Source: Deltaproteobacteria bacterium (lineage in GTDB: Bacteria; Myxococcota_A; Polyangia; JAAYKL01). From it: 53,524 nucleotides of DNA. The translations under genes were made by a program, and so were the position numbers. The DNA lies in assembly GCA_030621515.1 (NCBI GenBank), contig JAUXHN010000004.1:1-53524 (forward strand). Direction: 5' to 3'. The notes beneath the pieces are model-generated. The model ran no database searches, was not told the origin of the DNA, and was given only the letters and a program-made list of their open reading frames with translations. Positions 24,020-32,940 of this stretch are shown in pieces. Positions within the stretch are counted from its first letter, which is position 1. Each line of letters begins with the position of its first letter.

Positions 24020-24126
24020 CTTTTACACCACATGGATTCAATATGTACGTCCCGCGCCTCCCAGTAAAGGGTTACCCCTTATATCTCTTTCACGCCCCGG
24101 CCTGGTATGATAATTTCCTTTCCTTC

Positions 24127-24849
24127 ATGGTCGACAAAACACAACTTTCGCTTCCGCGCCACATCGGCATCATCATGGATGGTAACGGTCGCTGGGCCGC
24201 CTCCCGAAACCTCCCGAGGGTTGCCGGCCACAAGGAAGGCGCCGTGGCTGTCAATCGTATCGTCACTGCATGCCGCGAGCGGGGCATCCGAGTTCTCACT
24301 CTCTATGCCTTTTCCTTGCAAAACTGGGTGCGTCCCGCTCCCGAGATCAAGGCCCTCATGTCCCTCCTTGGCCTTTACCTCAAGTCCGAGCGTCGGACTA
24401 TCCTCGACAATGATATTCGCCTGACCGCCATCGGGGATCTCGGCTCCCTCCCGGACTCGCCCCGCAAGGCGCTCTTCGATCTGATGGACGATTCCAGCAA
24501 CAATACCGGGATGACCCTTTGTCTGGCCCTTTCTTACGGCGGTCGCGAGGAAATCGTGGCGGCCGCCCGGGCTCTGGCCGTTCGTGTTGCGACCGGCGAT
24601 CTGGATCCCGCTTCAGTCGATATCGATCTCTTCTCTGAATCTCTTCAATCCCGAGATCTCGGCCCCCTGGACCTTCTGATAAGAACCTCCGGTGAACTGC
24701 GGATATCCAATTTCCTATTGTGGAGTTCCGCTTACTGCGAGCTCTATTTCTCTGACAAGATGTGGCCCGATTTCCATCCTTCCGACCTGGACGAGGCTCT
24801 TTCCTCATTTTCTTCGCGCCACCGCCGCTTCGGAGGTATAGGTAAATAG
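24127..24849 (+). CDS. uppS: Undecaprenyl diphosphate synthase
   Basis: Protein of 240 residues. HIGIIMDGNGRWA (catalytic Asp18) near the N-terminus, then GHKEGAVAVNRIV, TLYAFSLQNWVRP, LALSYGGREEI and the substrate-binding LLIRTSGELRISNFLLWSSAYCELYF identify a cis-prenyltransferase. It makes the C55 carrier lipid for peptidoglycan and O-antigen. The start at 24127 is chosen on length; no ribosome-binding site is evident and the frame runs 28 codons further upstream. It abuts cdsA with no gap (TAG then ATG), the usual uppS-cdsA order. Downstream, where dxr or rseP often follow, there is a transglutaminase-like lipoprotein instead. Confidence 0.95.
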   Translation: MVDKTQLSLPRHIGIIMDGNGRWAASRNLPRVAGHKEGAVAVNRIVTACRERGIRVLTLYAFSLQNWVRPAPEIKALMSLLGLYLKSERRTILDNDIRLTAIGDLGSLPDSPRKALFDLMDDSSNNTGMTLCLALSYGGREEIVAAARALAVRVATGDLDPASVDIDLFSESLQSRDLGPLDLLIRTSGELRISNFLLWSSAYCELYFSDKMWPDFHPSDLDEALSSFSSRHRRFGGIGK

Positions 24850-25689
24850 ATGTCAAATCTCGCCCTGCGCATCATATCGGCGGTCGTAATCCTTCCGCCA
24901 ATTCTCGCCCTGATTATTCTGGCGCCGCCGTTGGCCCTCGTCGCTCTTGTCATTCTGCTGTCCGCCCTCGCCGGTTTCGAATTCGGCACCATTACCCTCG
25001 GAAGTGATTTTTCTCGGTATCGCATCTTCGTCTCCCTGCTCGCTGTCGCCGTCAGCGTATCTGTCTGCTTTCGATCCATGTACGTTTTCGCGCCCTTGCT
25101 CGCCCTGCTGCTCATCTACCCGGTCTCCCTCCTCCTTTTCATTTTCGTGCCGGGCACCCCTGAAAAGACCTTTCGAGCCGCAGCCTTCACGGCCACCGGC
25201 GCTATTTATGTCGGCGGGCTTTTCGGCTCGTTTTCCCTCCTTCATCCGTTTGATCCAACCTCTCCTTTTGCTTCGCCGGACCCCGACACCGGTCGCTGGT
25301 GGGTCCTCCTCCTTCTGGCCGGCGCCGTTCTGAACGATACCTTCGCCTATGCATTCGGTCGCCTTTTCGGAAAGAGGAAGCTCGCCCCCCGCATCAGCCC
25401 CAACAAGACCTGGGCCGGCGCTTTCGGCGGAATCTTCGGTGTTGTTCTCGCGGTCGCCGCCGCCAAGCTCACGCTTCTTCCCGGGCTGTTCTGGTACGAT
25501 ATCGTCCTGCTCGGCGTTTCCCTGAGTATCTTTTGTCAGCTCGGCGACCTCGCGGAATCCTTTCTCAAACGCGGCTTCAATATCAAGGACTCCGGAAACA
25601 TCATTCCCGGTCATGGCGGGATCCTGGATCGATGCGACGCCATGCTCTTCGGCGCTCCCGTTGTCCTCCTTTTCTCCCTGATCAGATGA
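24850..25689 (+). CDS. cdsA: Phosphatidate cytidylyltransferase
   Basis: Protein of 279 residues with about eight membrane helices. The C-terminal signature SIFCQLGDLAESFLKRGFNIKDSGNIIPGHGGILDRCDAM matches CdsA (S-x11-KR-x3-KD-x5-PGHGG-x2-DR-D), and NDTFAYAFGRLFGKRKLAPRISPNKTWAGAFGG is the other conserved block. It makes CDP-diacylglycerol from phosphatidic acid and CTP, the branch point of phospholipid synthesis, in the inner membrane. The start follows the uppS stop directly; its stop overlaps the next gene by ATGA, so three genes are translationally linked. Confidence 0.95.
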   Translation: MSNLALRIISAVVILPPILALIILAPPLALVALVILLSALAGFEFGTITLGSDFSRYRIFVSLLAVAVSVSVCFRSMYVFAPLLALLLIYPVSLLLFIFVPGTPEKTFRAAAFTATGAIYVGGLFGSFSLLHPFDPTSPFASPDPDTGRWWVLLLLAGAVLNDTFAYAFGRLFGKRKLAPRISPNKTWAGAFGGIFGVVLAVAAAKLTLLPGLFWYDIVLLGVSLSIFCQLGDLAESFLKRGFNIKDSGNIIPGHGGILDRCDAMLFGAPVVLLFSLIR

Positions 25690-28064
25690 CCGCCTTGTCT
25701 TTTTTCAATGTCCAATCGTTCGCCGCTATCCTCTTCATTGCCGCGTCAATCTCTGGTTGCGGCCCGTCCCCGGTTGCAAGCCCCCCTAAAATCATCGAGC
25801 ATTCACCCGAAGTCTTGCCACCTTCGAGCCCGAATACACTCGTCTTTTCCGTGTTTGTCGATGGTCTCAACGTGGGAAGGGAGGTTCGTTCCGTGAGCTC
25901 CTCGCAAGGTCCGTTCGGCCGCGAGAGTCTCACGCTTTCCCATCTCTTTTTGAGAATGAGTCTCAAGTCGTACGATTTCAATCACTACACGGTTCGCTCA
26001 GAACTCACCCTTGCCTCCGACGGTACCTTCCTTCGCGGGTCGTATGTGATCATGGATTCCCTTTCCGGTATTGTTGTCTCCCAGGTGGGTTTCACCGGGG
26101 ATCGCTGGGACAGGATCAAGGAGTTTCGGGAATCGGTCAGCGATCCCATCCGTCAACTTCCCTTTCCTCTTCCTCTCGTGGGCAACGAGGTCATCGGCTT
26201 CCGTCTTCACGATTTCATGCGGGATATCGTCAACGGAGACAAGGACTTCTCTGCCGTAATAGCCTACTACAACCCGTGGATGGATTCCCCTGCGGCCATC
26301 GGGTTCGCCCCTCCACAGCCGGGCAAACTAACCCGTGACGGTATGGAGATCGAAGGAACCTGGGTCACGGCATTTCGCGCGGGAACGGACCGGACTTTCG
26401 TTCGTATCTTCTTCGATGGCAACGGCCTTCCTCTCGAAGAGCATTATCCCGCTGTCCACCAGATTCGACGTCTCGCGAACCGCATTCTCCCCTTTCCGCA
26501 GGAGACCTCGAGCGCCAGGTCCGGCCGCCTGTTCTCCGACGCCTACGTTGGCCTGATACATTCCGTCACCCACGCGCGTTTCAGGCTCGTCGGCACGGAG
26601 CCCCTCGGATTCGACGCCCTTGCATTTCTCGACGATCCCGCAAACCAGAAACTCACCGTTGTCTCCGTGAACGAGCTGGAGCTGGAGGTCTCCCCCGGCT
26701 CGCCGGACAGCACGGATCCCCCCACCGACAAAGACCTCTCGTCGACCGAGTACATCGTGACCAACGCGCCGGACATTCGCAATGCTGTTCTCTACTTGCG
26801 GTCCGGCGGAAAAAACGGCTCCCTTCCCGGGATACGAAAGGACAATGCTTCCACCGTGGTCGCCAGGGCGACCCTGATCCGGAACCCGCAGCGTTTCTGG
26901 AAAAATCCGGACAAGGTCGCGAAGCTCGTCATGAACTATGTCTACACCCTCCTGCCGGAAAAAATCCATCTTCCGTCAATGACCTACGCGGTCACAATTC
27001 TCCGGCGCGGATCCGGCGATTGCAGGGATCATTCCATCCTCTTTACATCGTTGATGCGCGCACTTGGCATTCCCACCAGGCTGGTCTCCGGGGTCTTCCT
27101 CTCCCACGGGGGAACCTGGGAGCCCCACCTCTGGGCCATGTACTGGGACGGGTCTACCTGGAAACAGGTCGATCCGGGCAACAACGCATTCGTTCCCGGC
27201 GGTCTTTACGTGGCCTTCGGCCGGGGCGCGTACAGGTTTTCCGACCTTGAAACATACGTCGCCAGCTTTCTGGATCGTTCCTTCAGCGGGGTTTATTTCA
27301 ATCTGATCGAAGCCCAATCCAACGGTGAAGAGCTACACCTTGCAAGACCCCGGATTCCCGGATCCAAGAGTGCGGATACTTCGGTCTTCAACTCTGCCAT
27401 CATCTCGCAGCGAGGGGATCACGAGCGCGCACTTGCGGTATTCGACAATGGTGTCGACCTGGACAATTCCTCCGTGGAATCGCTCCTCTTTCGCGTGGAC
27501 CTTCTGCTCAATGCCGGCCGTACCGAGGATGCTCTTTCATCCATAGCGTCTCTTCGCAAGGTCACCTCGTCTGTCATTAATGCATATTATCTGGATGTTT
27601 TGGAGTTCAGGGCACTCCTCTCTCTACACCGAAAAGACGACGCGACGACTCTTCTCGAGCGCCTGTGCGACTCCATGAGCGAAGATGATCCGTCCTTCAT
27701 CGTTCACAAGGCGCGCTTTCTATTTGCAACCGGCTCCCCTCTGGACGGGATATCTCTTCTCGATAACGCCATCGCCACCTACCCGGACAACGCGGATCTC
27801 CTGACGGAGTTTGCCTCCATGGTCGGAAGGCTCGACCCGCCACCGCAAGACGAGATGATTGCCCTGGCCCTCGCCCGCGCGGACGAGGCCCTCTTCAGTG
27901 TACTTTACACTGAACCCGAGATCTTCGCGGCCCGCGCTCGTCTCCTTTTTCTGCGTGGCAATTCCGTCGAAGCGGTGACTGCTGCCGATCACGGCCTGAT
28001 TCTCAAGCCGTTCGACCCCGCGCTCAACGATCTACGAAATGGGCATTTTGCTAATTGTCCGTGA
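25686..28064 (+). CDS. Transglutaminase-like lipoprotein with TPR-like C-terminus
   Basis: Protein of 792 residues. The start in ATGA overlap with cdsA gives a signal ending at lipobox ISGC (Cys25); the frame is open far upstream inside cdsA and that part is not used. The middle has a transglutaminase-type fold with the triad Cys446 (RGSGDCRDHSILFTSLMRALGIPTRLV), His481 (PHLWAMYW) and Asp496 (WKQVDPGNN). Such domains in bacteria are usually peptidases or amide-forming enzymes. Residues about 560-790 are helical repeats resembling TPR. Probably periplasmic and lipid-anchored. Coupling to uppS-cdsA suggests a link to envelope lipid or wall synthesis, which is inference. The 3' end overlaps the convergent kinase gene by 14 bases. 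Confidence 0.85.
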   Translation: MTALSFFNVQSFAAILFIAASISGCGPSPVASPPKIIEHSPEVLPPSSPNTLVFSVFVDGLNVGREVRSVSSSQGPFGRESLTLSHLFLRMSLKSYDFNHYTVRSELTLASDGTFLRGSYVIMDSLSGIVVSQVGFTGDRWDRIKEFRESVSDPIRQLPFPLPLVGNEVIGFRLHDFMRDIVNGDKDFSAVIAYYNPWMDSPAAIGFAPPQPGKLTRDGMEIEGTWVTAFRAGTDRTFVRIFFDGNGLPLEEHYPAVHQIRRLANRILPFPQETSSARSGRLFSDAYVGLIHSVTHARFRLVGTEPLGFDALAFLDDPANQKLTVVSVNELELEVSPGSPDSTDPPTDKDLSSTEYIVTNAPDIRNAVLYLRSGGKNGSLPGIRKDNASTVVARATLIRNPQRFWKNPDKVAKLVMNYVYTLLPEKIHLPSMTYAVTILRRGSGDCRDHSILFTSLMRALGIPTRLVSGVFLSHGGTWEPHLWAMYWDGSTWKQVDPGNNAFVPGGLYVAFGRGAYRFSDLETYVASFLDRSFSGVYFNLIEAQSNGEELHLARPRIPGSKSADTSVFNSAIISQRGDHERALAVFDNGVDLDNSSVESLLFRVDLLLNAGRTEDALSSIASLRKVTSSVINAYYLDVLEFRALLSLHRKDDATTLLERLCDSMSEDDPSFIVHKARFLFATGSPLDGISLLDNAIATYPDNADLLTEFASMVGRLDPPPQDEMIALALARADEALFSVLYTEPEIFAARARLLFLRGNSVEAVTAADHGLILKPFDPALNDLRNGHFANCP

Positions 28065-29742
28065 ATATTCCGGGGATCTTCAGCCCGCCTGTCGGTTCTT
28101 TTTCACCGGCCGGCTTGTCGCCGCCACCGGCCTTGGGAGTCCACTTGCCGCCAGCCTTCGCCTTCAGATTCAGGGTCAATTCCTTGTTTTGCTCTGACGG
28201 CGTGAAGGTAAGGGTTTTCTTTTTCTTGCCCGACGTCGCGGTGATCTTCACCGGCGTGCCGGTTTCCAGTTCGAGCTCGCAAGGCGCGCTGGAGCACACC
28301 TGCCCCATCCCCGAGATTGAGATGACCGCGCCCTGGGGCGTCGTCATTATGGACACATTTGTCATGACCACCGCCTCCGGGCTTTCCCCTACCTGTTTCT
28401 CCGTCGCGCCCGAGTCCGGCTGCGCGTGCGACCCCATGACCCGATCCCCTGCCACCGAGATCCCCGGGGTGCCCCGGCCATCTGTTTTCCCGCCCGGGTC
28501 TACAAAAAATCCCCCGAAGTAGGCCACGGCGAGTCCCCCAACTACTGCGATAACCGCGACCACGAAAATGATGACCGACGCCGTAGATTTCCTTGCATCC
28601 TTGCCCCGTACCCCGGTCGTGCCGTTCCAGTCCATTGTCGTTGCGATCTGTTCGCTGGTGGGCTTCTTTATGCGTTTACCTTCTGCGGTCTCGAACCTGA
28701 TAGTGGTCTCCCGGTTGGGATGCTCCACAATGTAGTTCGCGTCCACCAGGGCACGCTCCAGATCCTTGCGAAGATCGTCCATGTCGTCGTAGCGATCCTG
28801 GGTCTCCTTGGCCATTGCCTTGTACACAACGGCACGCACGGACTCTGGAACATCCGTTTTTGGGTTTACCTCCTCTATCGCAGGAATGGTCTCGAACATG
28901 TGCTTGGTCAGGATAGCCATAAAGGAATCCCCGTCGTAGGGTACTTCTCCGGTGAATAGCTCGAACATGATGCATCCGAGGGCGTACACGTCGACCCGGT
29001 GATCCAGCTCCTTTCCCGCAGCCTGCTCCGGGGACATGTATTCGGGTGTGCCGAAGATCATCCCGGTCTTTGTGAGTCGCTTTCCCTCGTTGTCCCTGTC
29101 GGAGATCTTCGCAATTCCGAAGTCCAGTATCTTGACGAAGTCCTTACGCTCGTCGCGCTGTACCAGAAAGACGTTCTCCGGCTTCAAGTCACGATGAACG
29201 ATGCCCTTGTCGTGGGCCGCCTTCAGAGCACGCGCAATCTGCTCGATTATTGTGACCGCTCGAACCAGGGGAACCGTCTCCCCCCGGCAGATCTCGTTCA
29301 GACCGCAACCGCTGAGGAATTCCATTGCGAAGAAGACTCCGCCGTCGTCGAGCTGCCCGAAGTCTATGACGTCCACGATGTGTGGATGTCCTATCTTGCT
29401 GGCCGAGCGCGCCTCCTGACGAAATCTCTCCACTACCTCCGGTCGTTTGGAGAAGTCGTCGCGCAGCACCTTGAGAGCAACCTTTTTCTCTATCTCCACA
29501 TGCTCCGCCACGTAGACCACACCCATCCCGCCTTCGCCAATCTTGTTGAGGACCTTGTATCTCCCCTGGATCACCTTGCCCATGTAGGCGTCCTCGCGGG
29601 TGTCCCCGTATTCTTCCAGATCGGTATCCATTATGTCGAGTGTATCCGCCTCGCTTCCGAATCTCACCAGTTTCGCTCCGTCCACAGGACAGAATATCTC
29701 GGCGCCTTGGTACATCTCGCCGCATTGATTACACTTGCGCAT
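28051..29742 (-). CDS. Membrane Ser/Thr kinase with zinc-ribbon-like N-terminus and PEGA-like domain
   Basis: Kinase of 563 residues. The N-terminal CNQCGEMYQGAEIFCPVDGAKL is a degenerate zinc ribbon (Cys4, Cys7, Cys18; Asp where a fourth Cys would be). The glycine loop GEGGMGVVY is at 69-77, Lys at 91, then HRDLKPENVF, DFGIAK and GTPEYMSPEQ. One membrane helix (about 392-414) follows, then a periplasmic PEGA-like beta domain (about 460-530, TTPQGAVISISGMGQVCSSAPCELELETG) and a Gly/Lys/Pro-rich tail. A common myxobacterial kinase layout. The start is ATG with AAGGGA upstream. Signal and targets unknown. Confidence 0.95.
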   Translation of the reverse strand: MRKCNQCGEMYQGAEIFCPVDGAKLVRFGSEADTLDIMDTDLEEYGDTREDAYMGKVIQGRYKVLNKIGEGGMGVVYVAEHVEIEKKVALKVLRDDFSKRPEVVERFRQEARSASKIGHPHIVDVIDFGQLDDGGVFFAMEFLSGCGLNEICRGETVPLVRAVTIIEQIARALKAAHDKGIVHRDLKPENVFLVQRDERKDFVKILDFGIAKISDRDNEGKRLTKTGMIFGTPEYMSPEQAAGKELDHRVDVYALGCIMFELFTGEVPYDGDSFMAILTKHMFETIPAIEEVNPKTDVPESVRAVVYKAMAKETQDRYDDMDDLRKDLERALVDANYIVEHPNRETTIRFETAEGKRIKKPTSEQIATTMDWNGTTGVRGKDARKSTASVIIFVVAVIAVVGGLAVAYFGGFFVDPGGKTDGRGTPGISVAGDRVMGSHAQPDSGATEKQVGESPEAVVMTNVSIMTTPQGAVISISGMGQVCSSAPCELELETGTPVKITATSGKKKKTLTFTPSEQNKELTLNLKAKAGGKWTPKAGGGDKPAGEKEPTGGLKIPGIFTDN

Positions 29743-29816
29743 GTTCCCTTTATCCGACCCCTCTCACCCTCGCTAAAAAATAACATTCCATATTCATCGC
29801 CACAACCTTTTGCGGA

Positions 29817-29844
29817 TTGACATACCATTTCAAGCGAGGATACT
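29817..29844 (+). promoter_or_regulatory. Sigma70-type promoter of tRNA-Phe
   Basis: TTGACA at 29817-29822 and GATACT at 29839-29844, with a spacer of 16. The predicted transcription start is a few bases before the tRNA. The perfect -35 box suits a highly expressed stable RNA. Confidence 0.65.
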
Positions 29845-29858
29845 GAATTCGTTCGGTT

Positions 29859-29931
29859 GCCTAGGTAGCTCAGTCGGTAGAGCAGGGGACTGAAAATCCC
29901 CGTGTCGGCGGTTCGATTCCGTCCCTAGGCA
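29859..29931 (+). tRNA. tRNA-Phe (GAA)
   Basis: A cloverleaf of 73 bases: acceptor GCCTAGG (29859-29865) pairs with CCTAGGC (29924-29930), D-arm GCTC/GAGC, anticodon stem GGGGA/TCCCC with loop CTGAAAA, anticodon GAA at 29892-29894, T-loop TTCGATT. The discriminator is A at 29931. The next bases are CCG, so the 3' CCA is not fully encoded and must be completed by the CCA-adding enzyme. Confidence 0.96.
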
Positions 29932-29938
29932 CCGCTTA

Positions 29939-30490
29939 TCAGAACCTGTAGTGAAACCCTACCGTGAACCCGCCCTGGTGTGTTTTTTCCTGAACGAACC
30001 TGAAGTTGTAATCACCCTCCACGTATAGTCCCCAGTCGAATCCTGGTGGCAAGAACTCCACTCCGAGGCCGGCGGAAAGCGCCGCGTCTGTGGTTGTCTC
30101 TTTCCTTGTCTTGCCCATCAGGATGGTGGGCCCGAAGTTCACGTACGGCGCCAGCCACTCGTTCACATGAAACGGAATCGAGAACGATATCTCTACAGGC
30201 ACCGTGTAGGTCCTGGTTTCGTTGGTGAGCAACGCCCCGAAGGTGAACATCATCTCCAGGTGCTCCGGGATCAACACAAACCCGAAACCCAGGCCCGGTC
30301 CGTACGAGGGTCCGTCCTGTCCCCACCACATGGTGAAGTCCAGGCCGGTGACCATTTCATAGTCTTCTTTTTCCTTCGCGATATCTCCTTCGAGTTGCTC
30401 ACTCTCCTGTGATTGCCCTCCGAGGGCGGCGTCGCAAAAAAAAGTAACGGTTGCGAAGCACGCTATTGCCATTTTCATCGATCGATACAT
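29939..30490 (-). CDS. Small outer-membrane beta-barrel protein
   Basis: Protein of 183 residues. The start at 30490 has GGAGG six bases before ATG; an ATG eight codons upstream lacks such a site. Signal peptide MAIACFATVTFFCDAALGG, then a charged stretch (EQLEGDIAKEKEDYEM) and eight or so amphipathic strands ending in GFTVGFHYRF; the terminal Phe is typical of proteins inserted by the Bam machinery. Resembles eight-stranded barrels of the OmpA/OprF N-domain class in size. Function unknown. It lies between tRNA-Phe and a palindromic repeat. Confidence 0.8.
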   Translation of the reverse strand: MYRSMKMAIACFATVTFFCDAALGGQSQESEQLEGDIAKEKEDYEMVTGLDFTMWWGQDGPSYGPGLGFGFVLIPEHLEMMFTFGALLTNETRTYTVPVEISFSIPFHVNEWLAPYVNFGPTILMGKTRKETTTDAALSAGLGVEFLPPGFDWGLYVEGDYNFRFVQEKTHQGGFTVGFHYRF

Positions 30491-30516
30491 GCGGAGCCTC
30501 CAAACCCTCTTCATTT

Positions 30517-30583
30517 ACGCCCGAATCAGGGCGATTACACAGACGCCTGAATCAGGGCGATTACACAGAATCGCCCCTACATA
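30517..30583 (-). repeat. Palindromic intergenic repeat with tandem half-copy (locus A)
   Basis: Two tandem 26-base copies (30517-30542 and 30543-30568, one mismatch), the second continuing into a perfect hairpin: GGGCGATT (30555-30562), loop of 6, AATCGCCC (30569-30576). Read on the minus strand it begins GTAGGGGCGATT. The same layout, one left arm followed by two right arms, occurs at 44706-44753. Resembles REP-like or MITE-derived elements; no T-run, so not a classical terminator. Confidence 0.75.
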
Positions 30584-30593
30584 CGCTAAAAAA

Positions 30594-32630
30594 TCATCTT
30601 CTGCGGCCTTTTTTTCTGCGTGTTCTTTTTCGCGCCGGACGATCGCTGATCCCCGCTTCGGAACATATCCTTGCGATCCTGTCCCGTAACTGTGCCGCCT
30701 TCTCGAACTCGAGTGAGGCCGCGTACATCAACATCTCCTCGCGCAATGCTTCCACCAGCGCCTCCGGATCGTCATCCATTCTGTCGGTATCCGGCATCCT
30801 CGCAATCGGCGCGTAGTCCGAATTCGCAGACCCCGGTCCGATTTCCGAAATTGCTTTTCGAATGGTTTGTGGATTGATCCCGTGCTCCCTGTTGTAAACC
30901 TCCTGTCTTTCCCTCCTGTCCCGCGTCACGGTGATCGCCTGCATCATGGCGTCGGTTTCCCTGTCGGCGTACATGATTACAAAACCCTCCACGTTTCGCG
31001 ATGCTCGCCCCATGGTCTGTATGAGGGAACGCGCAGACCTCAAAAAGCCCTCCTTGTCAGCGTCCATGATGGCCACCAGAGACACCTCCGGCAAGTCCAG
31101 GCCCTCCCGAAGAAGGTTTATCCCCACCAGTACGTCGAACGTCCCGTACCGGAGATTCCTCAAGATCTCCACACGCTCGAGGGTATCGATATCGCTGTGC
31201 ATATAACGAACCTTGACGTCCAGCTCGTTATAGTACTCGGTGAGATCCTCGGCCATCCTCTTGGTCAACGTGGTAACCAGCACCCTTTGCCCCTTGTTCA
31301 CACGGTCTCTTATCTCCCCGAGGAGATCGTCGACCTGCCCCTTCGCCGGTCTTACCTCCACCAGCGGATCCATCAAACCGGTGGGCCTGATGACCTGCTC
31401 GACGATGGCGCCGTCTGCCCTGTCGAGCTCCCACTGCGCCGGAGTCGCCGATACGCAGCAAATCTGCCCTGCCTTCTCCTCGAATTCATCGAACCTCAAC
31501 GGTCGGTTATCCTTGGCCGATGGGAGGCGGAACCCGTATTCAATCAGGGTCTCCTTTCGAGAACGATCGCCCAGATACATGGATCCCAGTTGGCTCACCG
31601 TCTGGTGGCTCTCGTCGATGAAAGTGATGAAGTCCCCGGGGAAGTAGTCGAGAAGTGTTGTGGCCGGCTCTCCGGCCTCGCGCCCGTCAAGGTGACGTGA
31701 GTAGTTCTCGATACCCGGGCAGTGACCAATCTGCTCGAGTAGCTCCAGGTCGTAAAGGGTCCTCTCTTCCAGTCGCTGTTTCTCTATTAGCTTTCCCGCG
31801 GCATTCAGCTCGGCGAGCCTTTTTTGCAGCTCACTCCTTATCCGACCAATCGCCGCGTGGAGCTTGTTCGCCGGAGCAACGTAGTGAGAGCCGGGAAACA
31901 GCGCTGCTTTTTTTTGCCTCGAGATTGAATCTCCGCAGAGCGGATCTATCTCACTTATCCTCTCAACCGTATCTCCCCAGAACTCCACTCTTATCGCCCT
32001 GTTCTCCTCGTAGACCGGGAAGATCTCCACCGTGTCACCTCGCACCCGGAATGTGCCACGCGCAAAGTCCATATCGTTTCTCGTGTACTGTATCTCAACC
32101 AGACGTCGCATGAGGTTCTCGCGGCCCAGATCTTCTCCCTCCTCGACGGTTATCATCATCTCACGATAATCTTCCTTGGCTCCGATACCGTAGATGCAGG
32201 ATACCGACGCCACGATTATTACGTCTCTCCTGGTCAGGAGCGCGCGGGTTGCCGAGTGTCGAAGACGATCTATGGTTTCGTTTATGGACGCGTCCTTTTC
32301 GATAAACGTGTTTGTCGATGGCACATACGCTTCCGGCTGATAGTAGTCGTAGTAACTGACGAAGTATTCCACGGCGTTTTTCGGAAACAGCTCTTTGAAC
32401 TCAGAAAAGAGCTGGGCCGCAAGAGTCTTGTTATGTGCCAGAACAAGTGTTGGACGCCCCATACGCGCCACCACGTTGGCAATTGTAAACGTCTTTCCGG
32501 AACCAGTTATGCCCAGGAGTACCTGGTTGTCCTGACCTGATAGAAAGCCATCTACGAGCTTCTCGATAGCCTGTGGTTGATCCCCTCGTGCTTCGAAGGG
32601 AGAAACCAGCGAAAAAATACTCTCATCCAT
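30594..32630 (-). CDS. uvrB: Excinuclease ABC subunit B
   Basis: Protein of 678 residues, full length. Walker A GITGSGKT at 40-47, the beta-hairpin region [12 protein letters not shown], helicase motifs [11 protein letters not shown] and [39 protein letters not shown], and a C-terminal UVR domain (about 620-660) that binds UvrC. It verifies DNA damage in nucleotide excision repair. Divergent from dnaN across the candidate origin. The start is ATG; the ribosome-binding site is weak. Confidence 0.98.
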   Translation of the reverse strand: MDESIFSLVSPFEARGDQPQAIEKLVDGFLSGQDNQVLLGITGSGKTFTIANVVARMGRPTLVLAHNKTLAAQLFSEFKELFPKNAVEYFVSYYDYYQPEAYVPSTNTFIEKDASINETIDRLRHSATRALLTRRDVIIVASVSCIYGIGAKEDYREMMITVEEGEDLGRENLMRRLVEIQYTRNDMDFARGTFRVRGDTVEIFPVYEENRAIRVEFWGDTVERISEIDPLCGDSISRQKKAALFPGSHYVAPANKLHAAIGRIRSELQKRLAELNAAGKLIEKQRLEERTLYDLELLEQIGHCPGIENYSRHLDGREAGEPATTLLDYFPGDFITFIDESHQTVSQLGSMYLGDRSRKETLIEYGFRLPSAKDNRPLRFDEFEEKAGQICCVSATPAQWELDRADGAIVEQVIRPTGLMDPLVEVRPAKGQVDDLLGEIRDRVNKGQRVLVTTLTKRMAEDLTEYYNELDVKVRYMHSDIDTLERVEILRNLRYGTFDVLVGINLLREGLDLPEVSLVAIMDADKEGFLRSARSLIQTMGRASRNVEGFVIMYADRETDAMMQAITVTRDRRERQEVYNREHGINPQTIRKAISEIGPGSANSDYAPIARMPDTDRMDDDPEALVEALREEMLMYAASLEFEKAAQLRDRIARICSEAGISDRPARKRTRRKKGRRR

Positions 32631-32940
32631 TCGTTTCAGGTTTCCATAACAGTTTTTTCTTCATAAACTTATAGTGATCAACCTGTGGAAATATGCTTCT
32701 AAAGATGTTAACTACTCACGAATTCATGGCGTTATAACTGATCTTTTTCAATAAACTAATATTGACCCCCTTTTTGTCACCGCTAATTCACAACCGATGA
32801 CTCTCTATTTCAATAGTAATTTCACGCTATTATCGCTTGTTTTCACAAATTCACAGGTATTACTACTTCTTGTTTTTAAAAAAAGAGATCTGAGGTTATA
32901 AGAAGAAAGCTGTGAAAAAACAGGAAGGTTAGGGCTCTTT
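32631..32940. other. Candidate replication origin (oriC) upstream of dnaN
   Basis: A 310-base AT-rich gap between divergent uvrB and dnaN. Several words approach the DnaA box TTATNCACA: TAATTCACA at 32784-32792 (one mismatch), TTTTTCACA as the complement at 32911-32919 (one mismatch), GTTTTCACA at 32839-32847, AAATTCACA at 32847-32855 and ATTTCCACA as the complement at 32684-32692 (two mismatches each). No perfect box exists and dnaA is absent. Hand-sampled plus-strand composition changes from C-rich to mostly G-rich across this gap. It must also contain the promoters of both genes. Confidence 0.45.
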
